Positions 16,959-24,917 of a DNA stretch of 64,000 nucleotides are shown here, one piece after another. The position numbers were made by a program, and so were the translations under genes. The DNA is from Actinokineospora spheciospongiae (GTDB lineage Bacteria > Actinomycetota > Actinomycetes > Mycobacteriales > Pseudonocardiaceae): NCBI RefSeq assembly GCF_000564855.1, contig NZ_AYXG01000109.1, forward strand, positions 23,558-87,557, written 5' to 3'. A model generated the notes under the pieces. The model saw nothing but the letters and a program-made list of their open reading frames with translations, did no database searches and had not been told where the DNA came from. Position 1 is the first letter of the stretch. Each line of letters starts with the position of its first letter.

Positions 16959-18023
16959 GTGGCGTCGGGACTGGCAGCGGCACCGGATTGGGTGTCCTCG
17001 GCCACCGCGAACGTGGTGGCGAAGGTGTTCCGGGGCGGGCTGGCCGACCTCCGGCCGATGCCGCGCGCCCTGGTCGACCGCGGTCGCACCCGCGCGGTGC
17101 ACCGCTTCACCCCGGCGGGGGCCGGTGACCCGGTGCTGCTGGTGCCGCCGCTGGCCGCCCCGGCGCTGTGCTTCGACCTGCGCCGCGGGTGCAGCCTGGC
17201 CGAGCACCTGGTGGACCGGGGGCGCTCGGTGTACCTGGTGGACTACGGGCAGGTGAGCTTCGCCGACCGCGGCCTGGGCCTGGAGCACTGGGTCGACGAC
17301 GTGCTGCCGCGCTCGATCGAGGCGGTCAGCCGGGACGCGGGCGGGCGGCCGGTGCACCTGGTGGCCTGGTGCCTGGGCGGCATCCTGTCCCTGCTCACCG
17401 CCGCCGACCGGCACGACCTGCCGATCGCCTCGCTGACCACGATCGCCGCGCCGATCGACATGACCGCCATCCCGCTGGTCGCCCCGATCAAACCGCTGGC
17501 GGACCTGACCAACGGCTGGATTCTCACCCCGGCCTACCGGCTGCTGGGCGGGGCGCCGCGGGCACTGGTGAAGAAGGCGTTCCAGATCTCGGCCATCGAC
17601 AAGGTGGTCACCAAGCCGTACGCGATCCTGCGCAACCTCGACGACGCGGACTTCCTGGCGCAACTGGAGGCGGTGGACCGGTTCACCGACAACATGATCG
17701 CCTACCCCGGTCGCACCTTCGGCCAGATCTACCACCGCTTCTTCCGCGCGAACGACCTCGCGGGCGGTGAGCTGGACCTCGGCGGCCGCCGCATCGCGCT
17801 GCGCGAGGTGTCGGTGCCGGTGCTGGTGGTCGCCGGGGACAGCGACGCCATCGCCCCCGCGCGGGCGGTCCGGCACCTGGTGGACGTGCTCGGCGGGGCC
17901 CCGGAGGTCACCTTCCACACCTGCCCCGGCGGGCACCTGGGCGTGCTGGCCGGTCGCGCCGCCCGGGCCACCACGTGGCGGCACGTCGACGACTTCCTGG
18001 CCAGGCACAACCCGATCGACTGA
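16959..18023 (+). CDS. PhaC-like alpha/beta hydrolase with Cys nucleophile
   Basis: A 354-residue alpha/beta-hydrolase related to polyhydroxyalkanoate synthases (class III PhaC-like). The strands around VLLVPPLAAP and SVYLVDYGQVSFADRGLGLEHWVDDVLP are PhaC-like. The nucleophile elbow is AWCLGG with Cys138 rather than Ser; Asp296 (GDSDAIAP) and His326 (GGHLG) complete the triad. PHA synthases use Cys, so the protein may transfer hydroxyacyl groups, but it is shorter than true PhaC and no phaE partner or phasin is nearby. GTG 16959 has GGGGAG five bases upstream; GTG 16935 is an alternative without one. It is convergent with the SDR-hydrolase fusion, 13 bp away. Confidence 0.85.
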   Translation: MASGLAAAPDWVSSATANVVAKVFRGGLADLRPMPRALVDRGRTRAVHRFTPAGAGDPVLLVPPLAAPALCFDLRRGCSLAEHLVDRGRSVYLVDYGQVSFADRGLGLEHWVDDVLPRSIEAVSRDAGGRPVHLVAWCLGGILSLLTAADRHDLPIASLTTIAAPIDMTAIPLVAPIKPLADLTNGWILTPAYRLLGGAPRALVKKAFQISAIDKVVTKPYAILRNLDDADFLAQLEAVDRFTDNMIAYPGRTFGQIYHRFFRANDLAGGELDLGGRRIALREVSVPVLVVAGDSDAIAPARAVRHLVDVLGGAPEVTFHTCPGGHLGVLAGRAARATTWRHVDDFLARHNPID

Positions 18024-18036
18024 GCGGTCGCGCGGT

Positions 18037-20049
18037 TCAGGACCGGTCGCCCACCAGCGCAGGCGAACCCGCCCAGTGCACGCCGCCCGCGCGGTCCAGC
18101 GGCCGCTCGTGCCCGCGCAGGAACCCGTCGACGATCGTGGCCACCAGGTCGGGGCGGTCGTGCATCACGTAGTGCGTGGCGCCGTCGATCCGCACGTGCC
18201 GGGCGTTGGGGAAGGCCGCGGCGGACTGCTCGAACCGCTCCGGTGAGGCCACCGTGTCCAGCTCGGAACCGACGAACAGCATCGGCGTGCGGATCGACCC
18301 GGCGTCGGCCAGGGAGTCGTGCGCCCAGAAGTCCAGGAGCTGGCGGGCGTAGTTGACCAGCGCCTCCGGCGAGCGGAACGGGTGGCGCAGCTCCTCGGCG
18401 AGGGTCGTGTTGGGCAGGGCGAGCACCTGCGCGGCCAGCTCGTGCGGGTCGGCGGACGGGTCGAACTCCTCGCGCATCCCGAACATGCGCAGCATCGACC
18501 GCGCCAACTGCGGCTGCCCGCCGACCATCCGGCACAGCGCCTCCAGGTTGCGCTCGTACGGGGTGTCCGGGTCGCCGACGCGCCCGGTGGCCCGGAACGA
18601 GCCGTTGAGCAGCACCATCGACCGCACCGCCCCCGGTCGGCGGCGGGCGAACTCGACGGCCACCTTCGGGCCGGTGCACCAGCCGAGCAGGTCGCACTCC
18701 TCGACGCCCTCGTGCCGCAGCACCTCCGCCAGGTCGTTCACCTGGTCGCCCAGCACCACCGACACCGGCGAGTCGGTGCCCCGCGGCTCCCACAGGACGA
18801 CCCGGTAGCGGTCGGCGAGCCGGTCCACCAGCCGGTACCAGAAGCCGGGGCCCTGCCCGAGCGCGTTGAGGACCACCAGCACCGGGCCGTCGCCGCCGCA
18901 CACCTCGTAGGTCAGCGGCTGCCCGTGCACGTCGATCGTCCGCCGCCGCGCGCCCATCCGCGTCTCCGCGACGTGCCGGGCGCCCGCGCGCGCCGCCAGG
19001 TCCTGGGCGCGGCGCAGCGAGCGCAGCAGCTCCGGGGTCACCGCCGACTCCGGGCCGCAGCGCGCGGTGGGCCGGAACGTGGTGCGGGCGGTGAAGAACT
19101 CCGCGAACGCGCCCAGCCGCGCCTCGAACAGCCGGTCCACCGCGGTCAGGTCGGCCCGGTCGGCCACGGCGGTGATCGGGATGTCGTAGGCCTCGCCGAC
19201 CTGGTCGACGAGCTTCTCCACGGCCAGGTTCGACGGCGCCAGCGCGTTGTGCACCCCGCCGGGGGGTTCGTTGCGCGCCAGGCACAGCAGGGCGTCGGCC
19301 GCCGCCCCCACCTCGATCAGCCCCAGCGAGCCGCCGCCCGGCGCGAACCAGCGCAGCGGCTGGTGCCCGAAGTACTCCGGCAGCCGCTCCCGCACCTCCC
19401 GCACCAGGTCGTGCACCGCGGCGAACAGCGGCACCGCGCCTTCGCGCACGAACCCCGCCAACCCCAGGTCCTCGCCCACCACCAGCCCGGTGCGGAACGC
19501 GCGGTGCTCCACCCCGGCTGCGGCGCAGGCGCCGACGACCTCGCGCTCCAGCGCCGTGTACCGCTCGGTGACCGGGTCGCCCAGGCCGTCGTCGACCGCC
19601 CACGGCTCCTCGGGGACGTGCCCGGCGTCGAGGCCCGCCGCGTACCCGGACCCGACGTAGTTCAGCCGCCGCACCCCCAGCGGCCCCAGTTCCTCCAGCA
19701 GCCGCCGGGTGCCGACCAGGTCCGCCGCCGCCAACTGCGCCCCGGACACCTTCGGCGTCCCGGTGACGCACCACACCTCGGCGGTCTCCCAGCCCTCCGG
19801 CAGGGCGCGGGCCAGGCCCTCCCCGTACGGCAGGCAGCGCATCCGCCCGATGTCCACGGCCGGACCCGGCCCGGCGCCGGTCGAGGCGCGCAGCACCCGG
19901 CGCACGGCGGCGGTCAGGTCCGCGCGGCCCGGCTGGTCGGTGCCCCACGGCGCGAAGATCACGTAGTCGTCCGAGGCGGCCAGCCTGCGCGCGGCCAGGT
20001 GCGCGCCCAGCAGGACGGCCGATCCGGTGATCAGGACGGTGTCAGCCAT
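18037..20049 (-). CDS. Fusion of an extended SDR domain and an alpha/beta hydrolase with Cys elbow
   Basis: A 670-residue two-domain protein. Residues 1-350 resemble an extended short-chain dehydrogenase / thioester-reductase-like NAD(P) domain (VLITGSAVLLGAHLAARRL; later VRRLNYVGSGYAAG). The usual Tyr-xxx-Lys is not intact, the candidate being YTALE. Residues about 380-640 are an alpha/beta hydrolase with LLGWCTGPK (Cys458 in the nucleophile position), an acid in GSELDTV and histidine in GATHYVMH. The start overlaps the stop of the Sfp-type transferase gene by 8 bp, so the two are co-expressed. Such a pairing suggests handling of carrier-protein-bound acyl chains, for example release or editing, but the reaction is unknown. 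I do not recognise a characterised ortholog. Confidence 0.82.
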   Translation of the reverse strand: MADTVLITGSAVLLGAHLAARRLAASDDYVIFAPWGTDQPGRADLTAAVRRVLRASTGAGPGPAVDIGRMRCLPYGEGLARALPEGWETAEVWCVTGTPKVSGAQLAAADLVGTRRLLEELGPLGVRRLNYVGSGYAAGLDAGHVPEEPWAVDDGLGDPVTERYTALEREVVGACAAAGVEHRAFRTGLVVGEDLGLAGFVREGAVPLFAAVHDLVREVRERLPEYFGHQPLRWFAPGGGSLGLIEVGAAADALLCLARNEPPGGVHNALAPSNLAVEKLVDQVGEAYDIPITAVADRADLTAVDRLFEARLGAFAEFFTARTTFRPTARCGPESAVTPELLRSLRRAQDLAARAGARHVAETRMGARRRTIDVHGQPLTYEVCGGDGPVLVVLNALGQGPGFWYRLVDRLADRYRVVLWEPRGTDSPVSVVLGDQVNDLAEVLRHEGVEECDLLGWCTGPKVAVEFARRRPGAVRSMVLLNGSFRATGRVGDPDTPYERNLEALCRMVGGQPQLARSMLRMFGMREEFDPSADPHELAAQVLALPNTTLAEELRHPFRSPEALVNYARQLLDFWAHDSLADAGSIRTPMLFVGSELDTVASPERFEQSAAAFPNARHVRIDGATHYVMHDRPDLVATIVDGFLRGHERPLDRAGGVHWAGSPALVGDRS

Positions 20050-20884
20050 GGTTCTCGAACCTCCAACGCGCGAAGACCCCCGGGCCGCCCGCGCCGTCGC
20101 GCCCGGTCGGGGTGGGGTGGCGGACGATGCGCAGGTCCGGCGCCGGGCCGGTGCGCAGCGCGACCGCGAGGATGTGCCGGTCGGTCACCGGCCACTGGGC
20201 AAACTGCCAGTGCGCCGGGTCGTCCTCCTCCGGGGCGTCCCCCGGGGTGCTGACCCGGATCGGGCCGGAGTCCCAGTCGAAGCCGTAGCGCTCGAACGGC
20301 ACCGACATGCCCAGGCCGCGGGCCTTGCTGTAGGCCTCCTTGAGCGTCCAGTACCGGAAGAACCGGCCCGGTCGCTCGCCCTCGGGCAGCCCGCGCAGCG
20401 CGGCGCACTCGGCCGGGGTGCAGGTGCCGCGGACCAGCAGCGCCACGTCGGTGTCCCGGTCGGCGACCTCCACGTCCACCCCGCAGGCGATGTCGCGGGT
20501 CACCACGCAGGCGATCAGCCGGTCGGTGTGCGACACGTTGAACCGCAGCGGCGACGGCGGGTCGGCCACCTCCGGGCGGTCGTGCTCGGTGCGGGCGAAC
20601 CGCCACTCGTCCGGGTGAACCTCGGGGGAGCACCAGCTCAGGGCGGTCCGGGCCAGCGCGTGCGCGGCCAGCGCGGTGTGCCGGTCGCGGTCGAACCGGC
20701 GGCGGCGCACCCTGGCCCGCTCGTCGTCGGAGATCAGGTCGTGGCAGGCCGACACCAGGTCCGACAGGGCCAGGGTCTGCGGGTCGAGCACCCACACGTG
20801 CGCCTCGTCCGCGCCGATCGCCACCCCGGCCGCCTCGGTGCGGCGCGGCCGGGCGGGCCGGGCGGGCGGCTGCGGAACGGGCAT
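20042..20884 (-). CDS. Sfp-type 4'-phosphopantetheinyl transferase
   Basis: A 280-residue PPTase that moves the phosphopantetheine arm of CoA to the serine of carrier proteins. All three family motifs are present: LRFNVSHTD (P1), ACGVDVE (P2, Mg-binding Asp and Glu) and FFRYWTLKEAYSKARGLG (P3). The length and spacing fit the Sfp/Svp group that activates NRPS and PKS carriers rather than AcpS. No PPTase is seen beside the NRPS-PKS genes from 47.8 kb on, so this one may activate them (inference). It is coupled to the SDR-hydrolase fusion. A perfect palindrome lies 67 bp upstream, in the divergent promoter shared with the DUF3224 gene. Confidence 0.93.
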   Translation of the reverse strand: MPVPQPPARPARPRRTEAAGVAIGADEAHVWVLDPQTLALSDLVSACHDLISDDERARVRRRRFDRDRHTALAAHALARTALSWCSPEVHPDEWRFARTEHDRPEVADPPSPLRFNVSHTDRLIACVVTRDIACGVDVEVADRDTDVALLVRGTCTPAECAALRGLPEGERPGRFFRYWTLKEAYSKARGLGMSVPFERYGFDWDSGPIRVSTPGDAPEEDDPAHWQFAQWPVTDRHILAVALRTGPAPDLRIVRHPTPTGRDGAGGPGVFARWRFENHG

Positions 20885-20950
20885 CGCGGGCCCTCCGGGG
20901 GGTCGGGCACTTCGGACCCGCCGATGCTGCGCCGGGGCGACCCGGTGGCG

Positions 20951-20968
20951 CCGCTCAACTTTGAGCGG
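20951..20968. promoter_or_regulatory. Palindrome in the divergent PPTase/DUF3224 promoter
   Basis: CCGCTCAA-CT-TTGAGCGG is a perfect 8-bp-arm palindrome, lying between the divergent PPTase start (20884) and the DUF3224 start (21026). A dimeric regulator site is the likely meaning; which regulator is unknown. Confidence 0.55.
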
Positions 20969-21025
20969 CCCGCCCGCGCCGGTGCGGCGCTAGGGTGTGG
21001 TCCAACCGAGCCAGGAGGAGTCGCC

Positions 21026-21433
21026 GTGCCGACCGCGAAGAGCCAGTTCGACCTCGACGTCTGGGAAGAGGCGGACCAGCCGTACCGGGTGACCGACGGC
21101 GCGAAGCTGCTGCACGGGAAGTCCTCGCGCAAGTTCGACGGCGGCGACATCACCGGCCGCGGCTGGACCGAGATGATCATGGCGCAGACGACCGAGGAGA
21201 AGTCCGCCACCTACGTCGGCATCGAGTTCTTCGAGGGCACCGTGCACGGGCGCGAGGGCACCTTCGTGCTCTCGCACAGCTCCAGCCAGGACCGCGGGCA
21301 GCTCAGCTCGCGCTACTTCGTCGTGCCCGGCTCGGGCACCGGTGGGCTGGCGGGCCTGCGCGGCACCGCCACCATCACCATCACCCCGGACAAGGAGCAC
21401 TTCTTCGAGCTGGAGTACGAGCTGCCCGGCTGA
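21026..21433 (+). CDS. DUF3224 domain protein, 135 aa
   Basis: A small soluble protein of the DUF3224 type, a beta-barrel fold related to allene-oxide-cyclase-like barrels. The WTEMIM, YVGIEFFEGTVHGREGTFVLSHS and GTGGLAGLRGTATITI segments are characteristic. The biochemical role of the family is not established. GTG 21026 stands seven bases after AGGAGGAG. It is convergent with the cupin gene (6 bp between ends). Confidence 0.88.
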   Translation: MPTAKSQFDLDVWEEADQPYRVTDGAKLLHGKSSRKFDGGDITGRGWTEMIMAQTTEEKSATYVGIEFFEGTVHGREGTFVLSHSSSQDRGQLSSRYFVVPGSGTGGLAGLRGTATITITPDKEHFFELEYELPG

Positions 21434-21439
21434 GCGGGC

Positions 21440-21913
21440 TCAGACCATGTACTGGTCGTGCCGGGCGTAGAACTCGGTCCACTCCTCGGCGCTGAGTTCG
21501 CGCCCGGACTCGGCGATCTCCGCCAGCTCCAGGAAGTACTGCTCGCGCGGCGGGCCGGGGGCGAACAGGATCAGCATCGACGCGGGCTCGTCGGAGACGT
21601 TCGCGAAGGCGTGGATGCCGCCCATCGGCACGTACAGGAAATCACCCGCCGTCGCGTCCACGGCGCGCTCCCCGTCGTCGAGGCGGACGGTGCCGTCGAT
21701 GACGTAGAACGACTCCGAGAACGTCTTGTGGAAGTGCCGGGCCGGGCCGCCGGAAGCGGGCGCCATGTCCCAGCGGAACAGGCCGAACTGCCCGTCGGTC
21801 ACCGAACCCGGCGCCACGAAGTGCGCCGAGGTGGTGGGCCGGTCCAACACGATCGTCTCGTCCACCGGCCGGAAGCGCGCGCTGTGCTCGCCGGTGGTCC
21901 CCAGGTACGACAT
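21440..21913 (-). CDS. Single-domain cupin protein, 157 aa
   Basis: The double-stranded beta-helix cupin core is visible. Motif 1 is PARHFHKTFSESFYVIDGTVRL, with His and Glu metal-ligand positions. Motif 2 is PMGGIHAFANVSDEPASML, with the second His. A C-terminal helical tail follows. It may be a metal-dependent dioxygenase/isomerase or a simple binding protein; the sequence does not decide. ATG 21913 is preceded by GGGAG. It is a single gene without an obvious partner. Confidence 0.87.
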   Translation of the reverse strand: MSYLGTTGEHSARFRPVDETIVLDRPTTSAHFVAPGSVTDGQFGLFRWDMAPASGGPARHFHKTFSESFYVIDGTVRLDDGERAVDATAGDFLYVPMGGIHAFANVSDEPASMLILFAPGPPREQYFLELAEIAESGRELSAEEWTEFYARHDQYMV

Positions 21914-22008
21914 CGAACTCCCTACACCCGTGCGGAATCCGAGTAGACCGCGACCGCGGCGGCCCGGTCCAGTCCCGGCGGGCGTGTCGACCGTCATGCG
22001 CGCCCGGT

Positions 22009-22521
22009 TCAGTACCCGCTGTCCGGTTCGCGCGGCCTGCGCACCGGGCGCGGCACCCGGGTGAGCGCCCGCACCCGGCGGGTGCGGCCGTGCACCGCCA
22101 GCAGCGCCAGCAGGTCCCCGTCGACCTCGGCCGCCAGCCGCCGCTGCGCCCAGTCGCTCGCCGCCAGCACCGCCGTCGCCTGCACCGGCCTGCCCGCCAG
22201 CGCGTCGCGCAGCAACCGCCACTCGGCGAGCCTGCAGCGCAGGAACTCCACGTGCTCGACCGCGGGACCGACCCTGGCCGCCCAGGCGTGGAAGTCGCCG
22301 CGGGCCCGGCCGCGCTCGTCGATCCTGGCCACCACCGCGGCGGTCGCCATCTCCCGGTCGGGGTCGAGCAGCACCAGTTCCAGGAACGCCCGCTCGTCCA
22401 CCGGGTCGGCGGCCCGGTACCACTCGAAGCGAAGGTGCTCGTCGGCCGCGAGCGCGCGCGGGTCGTGGTCCGCGCGGCCGGCCAGTGCCGCCACGGACGC
22501 GATGTGGTCCAGCAGGTTCAC
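22009..22521 (-). CDS. Hypothetical helical protein, 170 aa
   Basis: The GTG at 22521 follows a strong GGAGGAAG, and the frame codes for MNLLDHIASVAALAGRADHDP and a helical, Arg/Glu-rich protein with a basic C-terminus ending RPREPDSGY. Recurring residues such as ELVLLDPDREMATAAVV and AASDWAQRRLAAEV hint at helical repeats. No catalytic motif or membrane segment is seen, and I do not recognise the family. It is divergent from the DUF5302 gene. Confidence 0.75.
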   Translation of the reverse strand: MNLLDHIASVAALAGRADHDPRALAADEHLRFEWYRAADPVDERAFLELVLLDPDREMATAAVVARIDERGRARGDFHAWAARVGPAVEHVEFLRCRLAEWRLLRDALAGRPVQATAVLAASDWAQRRLAAEVDGDLLALLAVHGRTRRVRALTRVPRPVRRPREPDSGY

Positions 22522-22735
22522 CGTTCTTCCTCCGCCGGAGAGGGTAGTGGGAGCGATCTTCGCCGCCACCCTGGGCCGATGCGGTTCGGCGTACCCGCCC
22601 CGCCCGCCACCCGGCGCCGGGGGCCGAGGGGCGCGGAGCCGGGTCCGGAGCGCGGTAACCTCGAAACCGAGTCGACCCGGCCGGAGCACCCGTGCCAGGC
22701 TTGACTGCCCGTCCGCCCCCCGTTGGAGGTCCTTC

Positions 22736-22933
22736 ATGCCCGACCAGCCCGAGCCGCCCGCCACCGACGAGACGGCCGAGCCCCAGGACCTCAAGAGCAA
22801 GTTCCGCGAAGCCCTGCAGCGCAAGCAGGCGAAGTCCCAGGCAGGCCAGGACAACGCCACCGGCAACTCCAAGGTCCACGACGCCCACGGCCGCGCGGGC
22901 GCCAAGCGCCAGCACCGCCGCAAGAGCGGCTGA
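22736..22933 (+). CDS. DUF5302 small protein, 65 aa
   Basis: A small highly charged protein conserved in actinobacteria. It has an acidic N-terminus, then KSKFREALQRKQAK and a Gly/His/Arg-rich tail HGRAGAKRQHRRKSG. It is probably disordered, with a basic end that could bind nucleic acid. TTGGAGG lies six bases before the ATG. The function is unknown. The A+T-rich orphan gene region begins right after it. Confidence 0.85.
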   Translation: MPDQPEPPATDETAEPQDLKSKFREALQRKQAKSQAGQDNATGNSKVHDAHGRAGAKRQHRRKSG

Positions 22934-23306
22934 TCTCTGCAGGCACACCCGGCCGGGCGACGTGAGTTGTCCAAGTGGCACGAACACCCCTGCCTCGCTC
23001 TCTTTTGACGGAATGGTCGAATAGCTGTTGTCGTCCTGAGAGGACGAGGACATGGGTGTGTTCGGAGGAGTACGCGCAAGTCTCTGTGTTGACCAATCTG
23101 TGAAATTCTTCCCTTCTGCGGGCTGGCTAAGGTTGCTTTCTCGCTGGCCGAACACATCTCAATCATCGATGGTTGTTCAAGAGTGTTCGACAATTTACTT
23201 CTTCTTTGTCGACCTGCCCTTCGTTGCTGTTTGTAACGGTGCGGGGGAGTCGAACGATCCATGTTGGTACTGGATGAAGTTCGACAGGTGGCATACGGAG
23301 ATCGAG
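22934..23306 (+). other. Upstream region of the A+T-rich orphan gene
   Basis: Base composition shifts to clearly more A+T from about 22980. At 23031-23047 an inverted repeat TCGTCCT-GAG-AGGACGA could be an operator or small hairpin. The reading frame of the orphan gene stays open back to 23052 (ATG), with another ATG at 23169, but neither has a convincing ribosome site. I therefore treat this as leader sequence. Confidence 0.45.
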
Positions 23307-24914
23307 ATGCAGATGTTGTACGCGGTCGACTTCGACATCTCTTGTGTCGAAAATATAGATCCAGTGCTCGCGTATTCAAAATTGATCGAGCACTTCCATG
23401 CATGGTTGACGTGGGGAGCGAGTGATTGTCCCTTGCTCGCTGATCTCAATGGGTCAGGAGAGGCGGAATATTTCAAATCTGGCCTTGAAAGTAAGCAGGC
23501 AAGTCTTCGGAAGGTTGCCTGGAAGGTCACCGGTGCAGATGACCGCCATGCTTTCAGAGTTGATGTCCGTCAGCCTCTGCTTGCTGAGAAAACATGGTTT
23601 CAAACGCGGGTTACGGTTTCTCGAAACTTTGACGAAGTGCAACTCCGTGTCGTTATGGGCCGTGATATCACCACGGGCTGGTTGTCGCCTGTACCATTCG
23701 ATGCTCTTCGTCGCCCTCGGTTGATATTTAATGTGGTAAAGGATTCAACCCTTGTGGTCCGCGTTCTCGGGCAGTCTGTCGACAACGATCACATTTCAAT
23801 CAAAGAGCCGTCTCAACTCGAGCAACTCGTCAACGCAATCAATAATTCGAATCGTCTTCCGATTCTTGTCGTCAGCCCATCCGGGGATCATGCGCACGGC
23901 CTCGCTCAGCGTGCAGCACGCGAGCTGCAAGGTTTGGCACGGGTAGTGACATTGCGCCCCTACTTGTCCCAGAAATTCAATCAGCTTGTTCCATCCGGCT
24001 CGGTGCCTTTCGGCGGTGCTCGCTTGCTCTGGCCCGACCTTTCGCTTCGGCAACCCCAGTTTTCAGCTGATGACCTTAGACGACATGAAGTTTCTCATAC
24101 GGTTCAGCAATTCATGCGTCTGCTGGCTCCGATGTCTGTCATCGCCCGGGGGCGTGACAAAGGGTGGGAAATCGCTCTTGCCAGCGACCGTGCATGGCGT
24201 GCTCAGGTGGTTCGACAGAGGCTCGACGAAGCACGCGCTCAAGGTGACGGGTTGGCAGAAATGAAGGTATTGACTGAGACCTTGGAGCAGAAGCAAGCAG
24301 AATTGGCTGAATGGGAGACTTTCAACGGTCAACTATTGGTTGAAAATGAACAATTGAAGGGAAAGCTTCAGCTCACGGAAGATTATCGAAGTCAGTTCGA
24401 ATATTGGAAGAGTGAGTACTTTAGGGTTGCAAGTGAAAGCAAATCCTCTACTGAAAACGATTGGAATTCTGCACCGTCATGTTCGAGTGGCGATATTGAT
24501 GAATTGCTTGAATATTTGAGAGAGGCGAGCGAGGGTGCACTCAATTATACAGAGAATTCAGTCAAATCGTGGGAAAATTCTCGATACCCTTATCCTGATT
24601 CAATGCGAGAGGCGCTGATAAGCCTGGCGCAAGCTTCAGTCGAGTATCGCGCCAAGGCTGGGCAACTGGGAAAGCGCCTTGAAGATTGGATTGAGGAGGG
24701 GTATTCTTTGCGCGTTGCCATGAGCGACAAGGGGTTGACTCGTCAGGGTTTGGAAAAGTTTCCTTTTGAGGACGAGACCTACAGTCGCATTCCTCATGTC
24801 AAACTGGATGACCACACGACTCCTGATCGGGTGGGTCGAATCTACTTTGCGCTCGATTCAAGGCGCACACGCTTCATCGTCGATCACATTGGTCTGAAGC
24901 TCTACGGCCTGTGA
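23307..24914 (+). CDS. A+T-rich orphan protein with central coiled coil, unknown function
   Basis: A 535-residue protein from ATG 23307 (GGAG six bases upstream); ATG 23169 or 23052 would add 46 or 85 residues. The first 270 residues look mixed alpha/beta, with FDISCVENIDPVLAYSKLIEHFHAW near the start and a PILVVSPSGD segment. Residues about 300-375 form a coiled coil (EQKQAELAEWETF, VENEQLKGKLQLTEDYRSQF). A C-terminal domain ends DRVGRIYFALDSRRTRFIVDHIGLKLYGL. No membrane segment, HTH or known catalytic motif is visible. The gene is close to half A+T by eye and uses codons rare in its G+C-rich surroundings, so it was probably acquired recently. It is a solitary gene; a role in defence against phage is a guess from this context only. 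Confidence 0.8.
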   Translation: MQMLYAVDFDISCVENIDPVLAYSKLIEHFHAWLTWGASDCPLLADLNGSGEAEYFKSGLESKQASLRKVAWKVTGADDRHAFRVDVRQPLLAEKTWFQTRVTVSRNFDEVQLRVVMGRDITTGWLSPVPFDALRRPRLIFNVVKDSTLVVRVLGQSVDNDHISIKEPSQLEQLVNAINNSNRLPILVVSPSGDHAHGLAQRAARELQGLARVVTLRPYLSQKFNQLVPSGSVPFGGARLLWPDLSLRQPQFSADDLRRHEVSHTVQQFMRLLAPMSVIARGRDKGWEIALASDRAWRAQVVRQRLDEARAQGDGLAEMKVLTETLEQKQAELAEWETFNGQLLVENEQLKGKLQLTEDYRSQFEYWKSEYFRVASESKSSTENDWNSAPSCSSGDIDELLEYLREASEGALNYTENSVKSWENSRYPYPDSMREALISLAQASVEYRAKAGQLGKRLEDWIEEGYSLRVAMSDKGLTRQGLEKFPFEDETYSRIPHVKLDDHTTPDRVGRIYFALDSRRTRFIVDHIGLKLYGL

Positions 24915-24917
24915 CTG

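Noticed and set aside
16891..16983. Longer N-terminus for the second SAV2177-type methyltransferase
   Set aside because: It would cross the divergent promoter and the start of the PhaC-like gene. The TTG at 16890 has an excellent Shine-Dalgarno and matches the family start.
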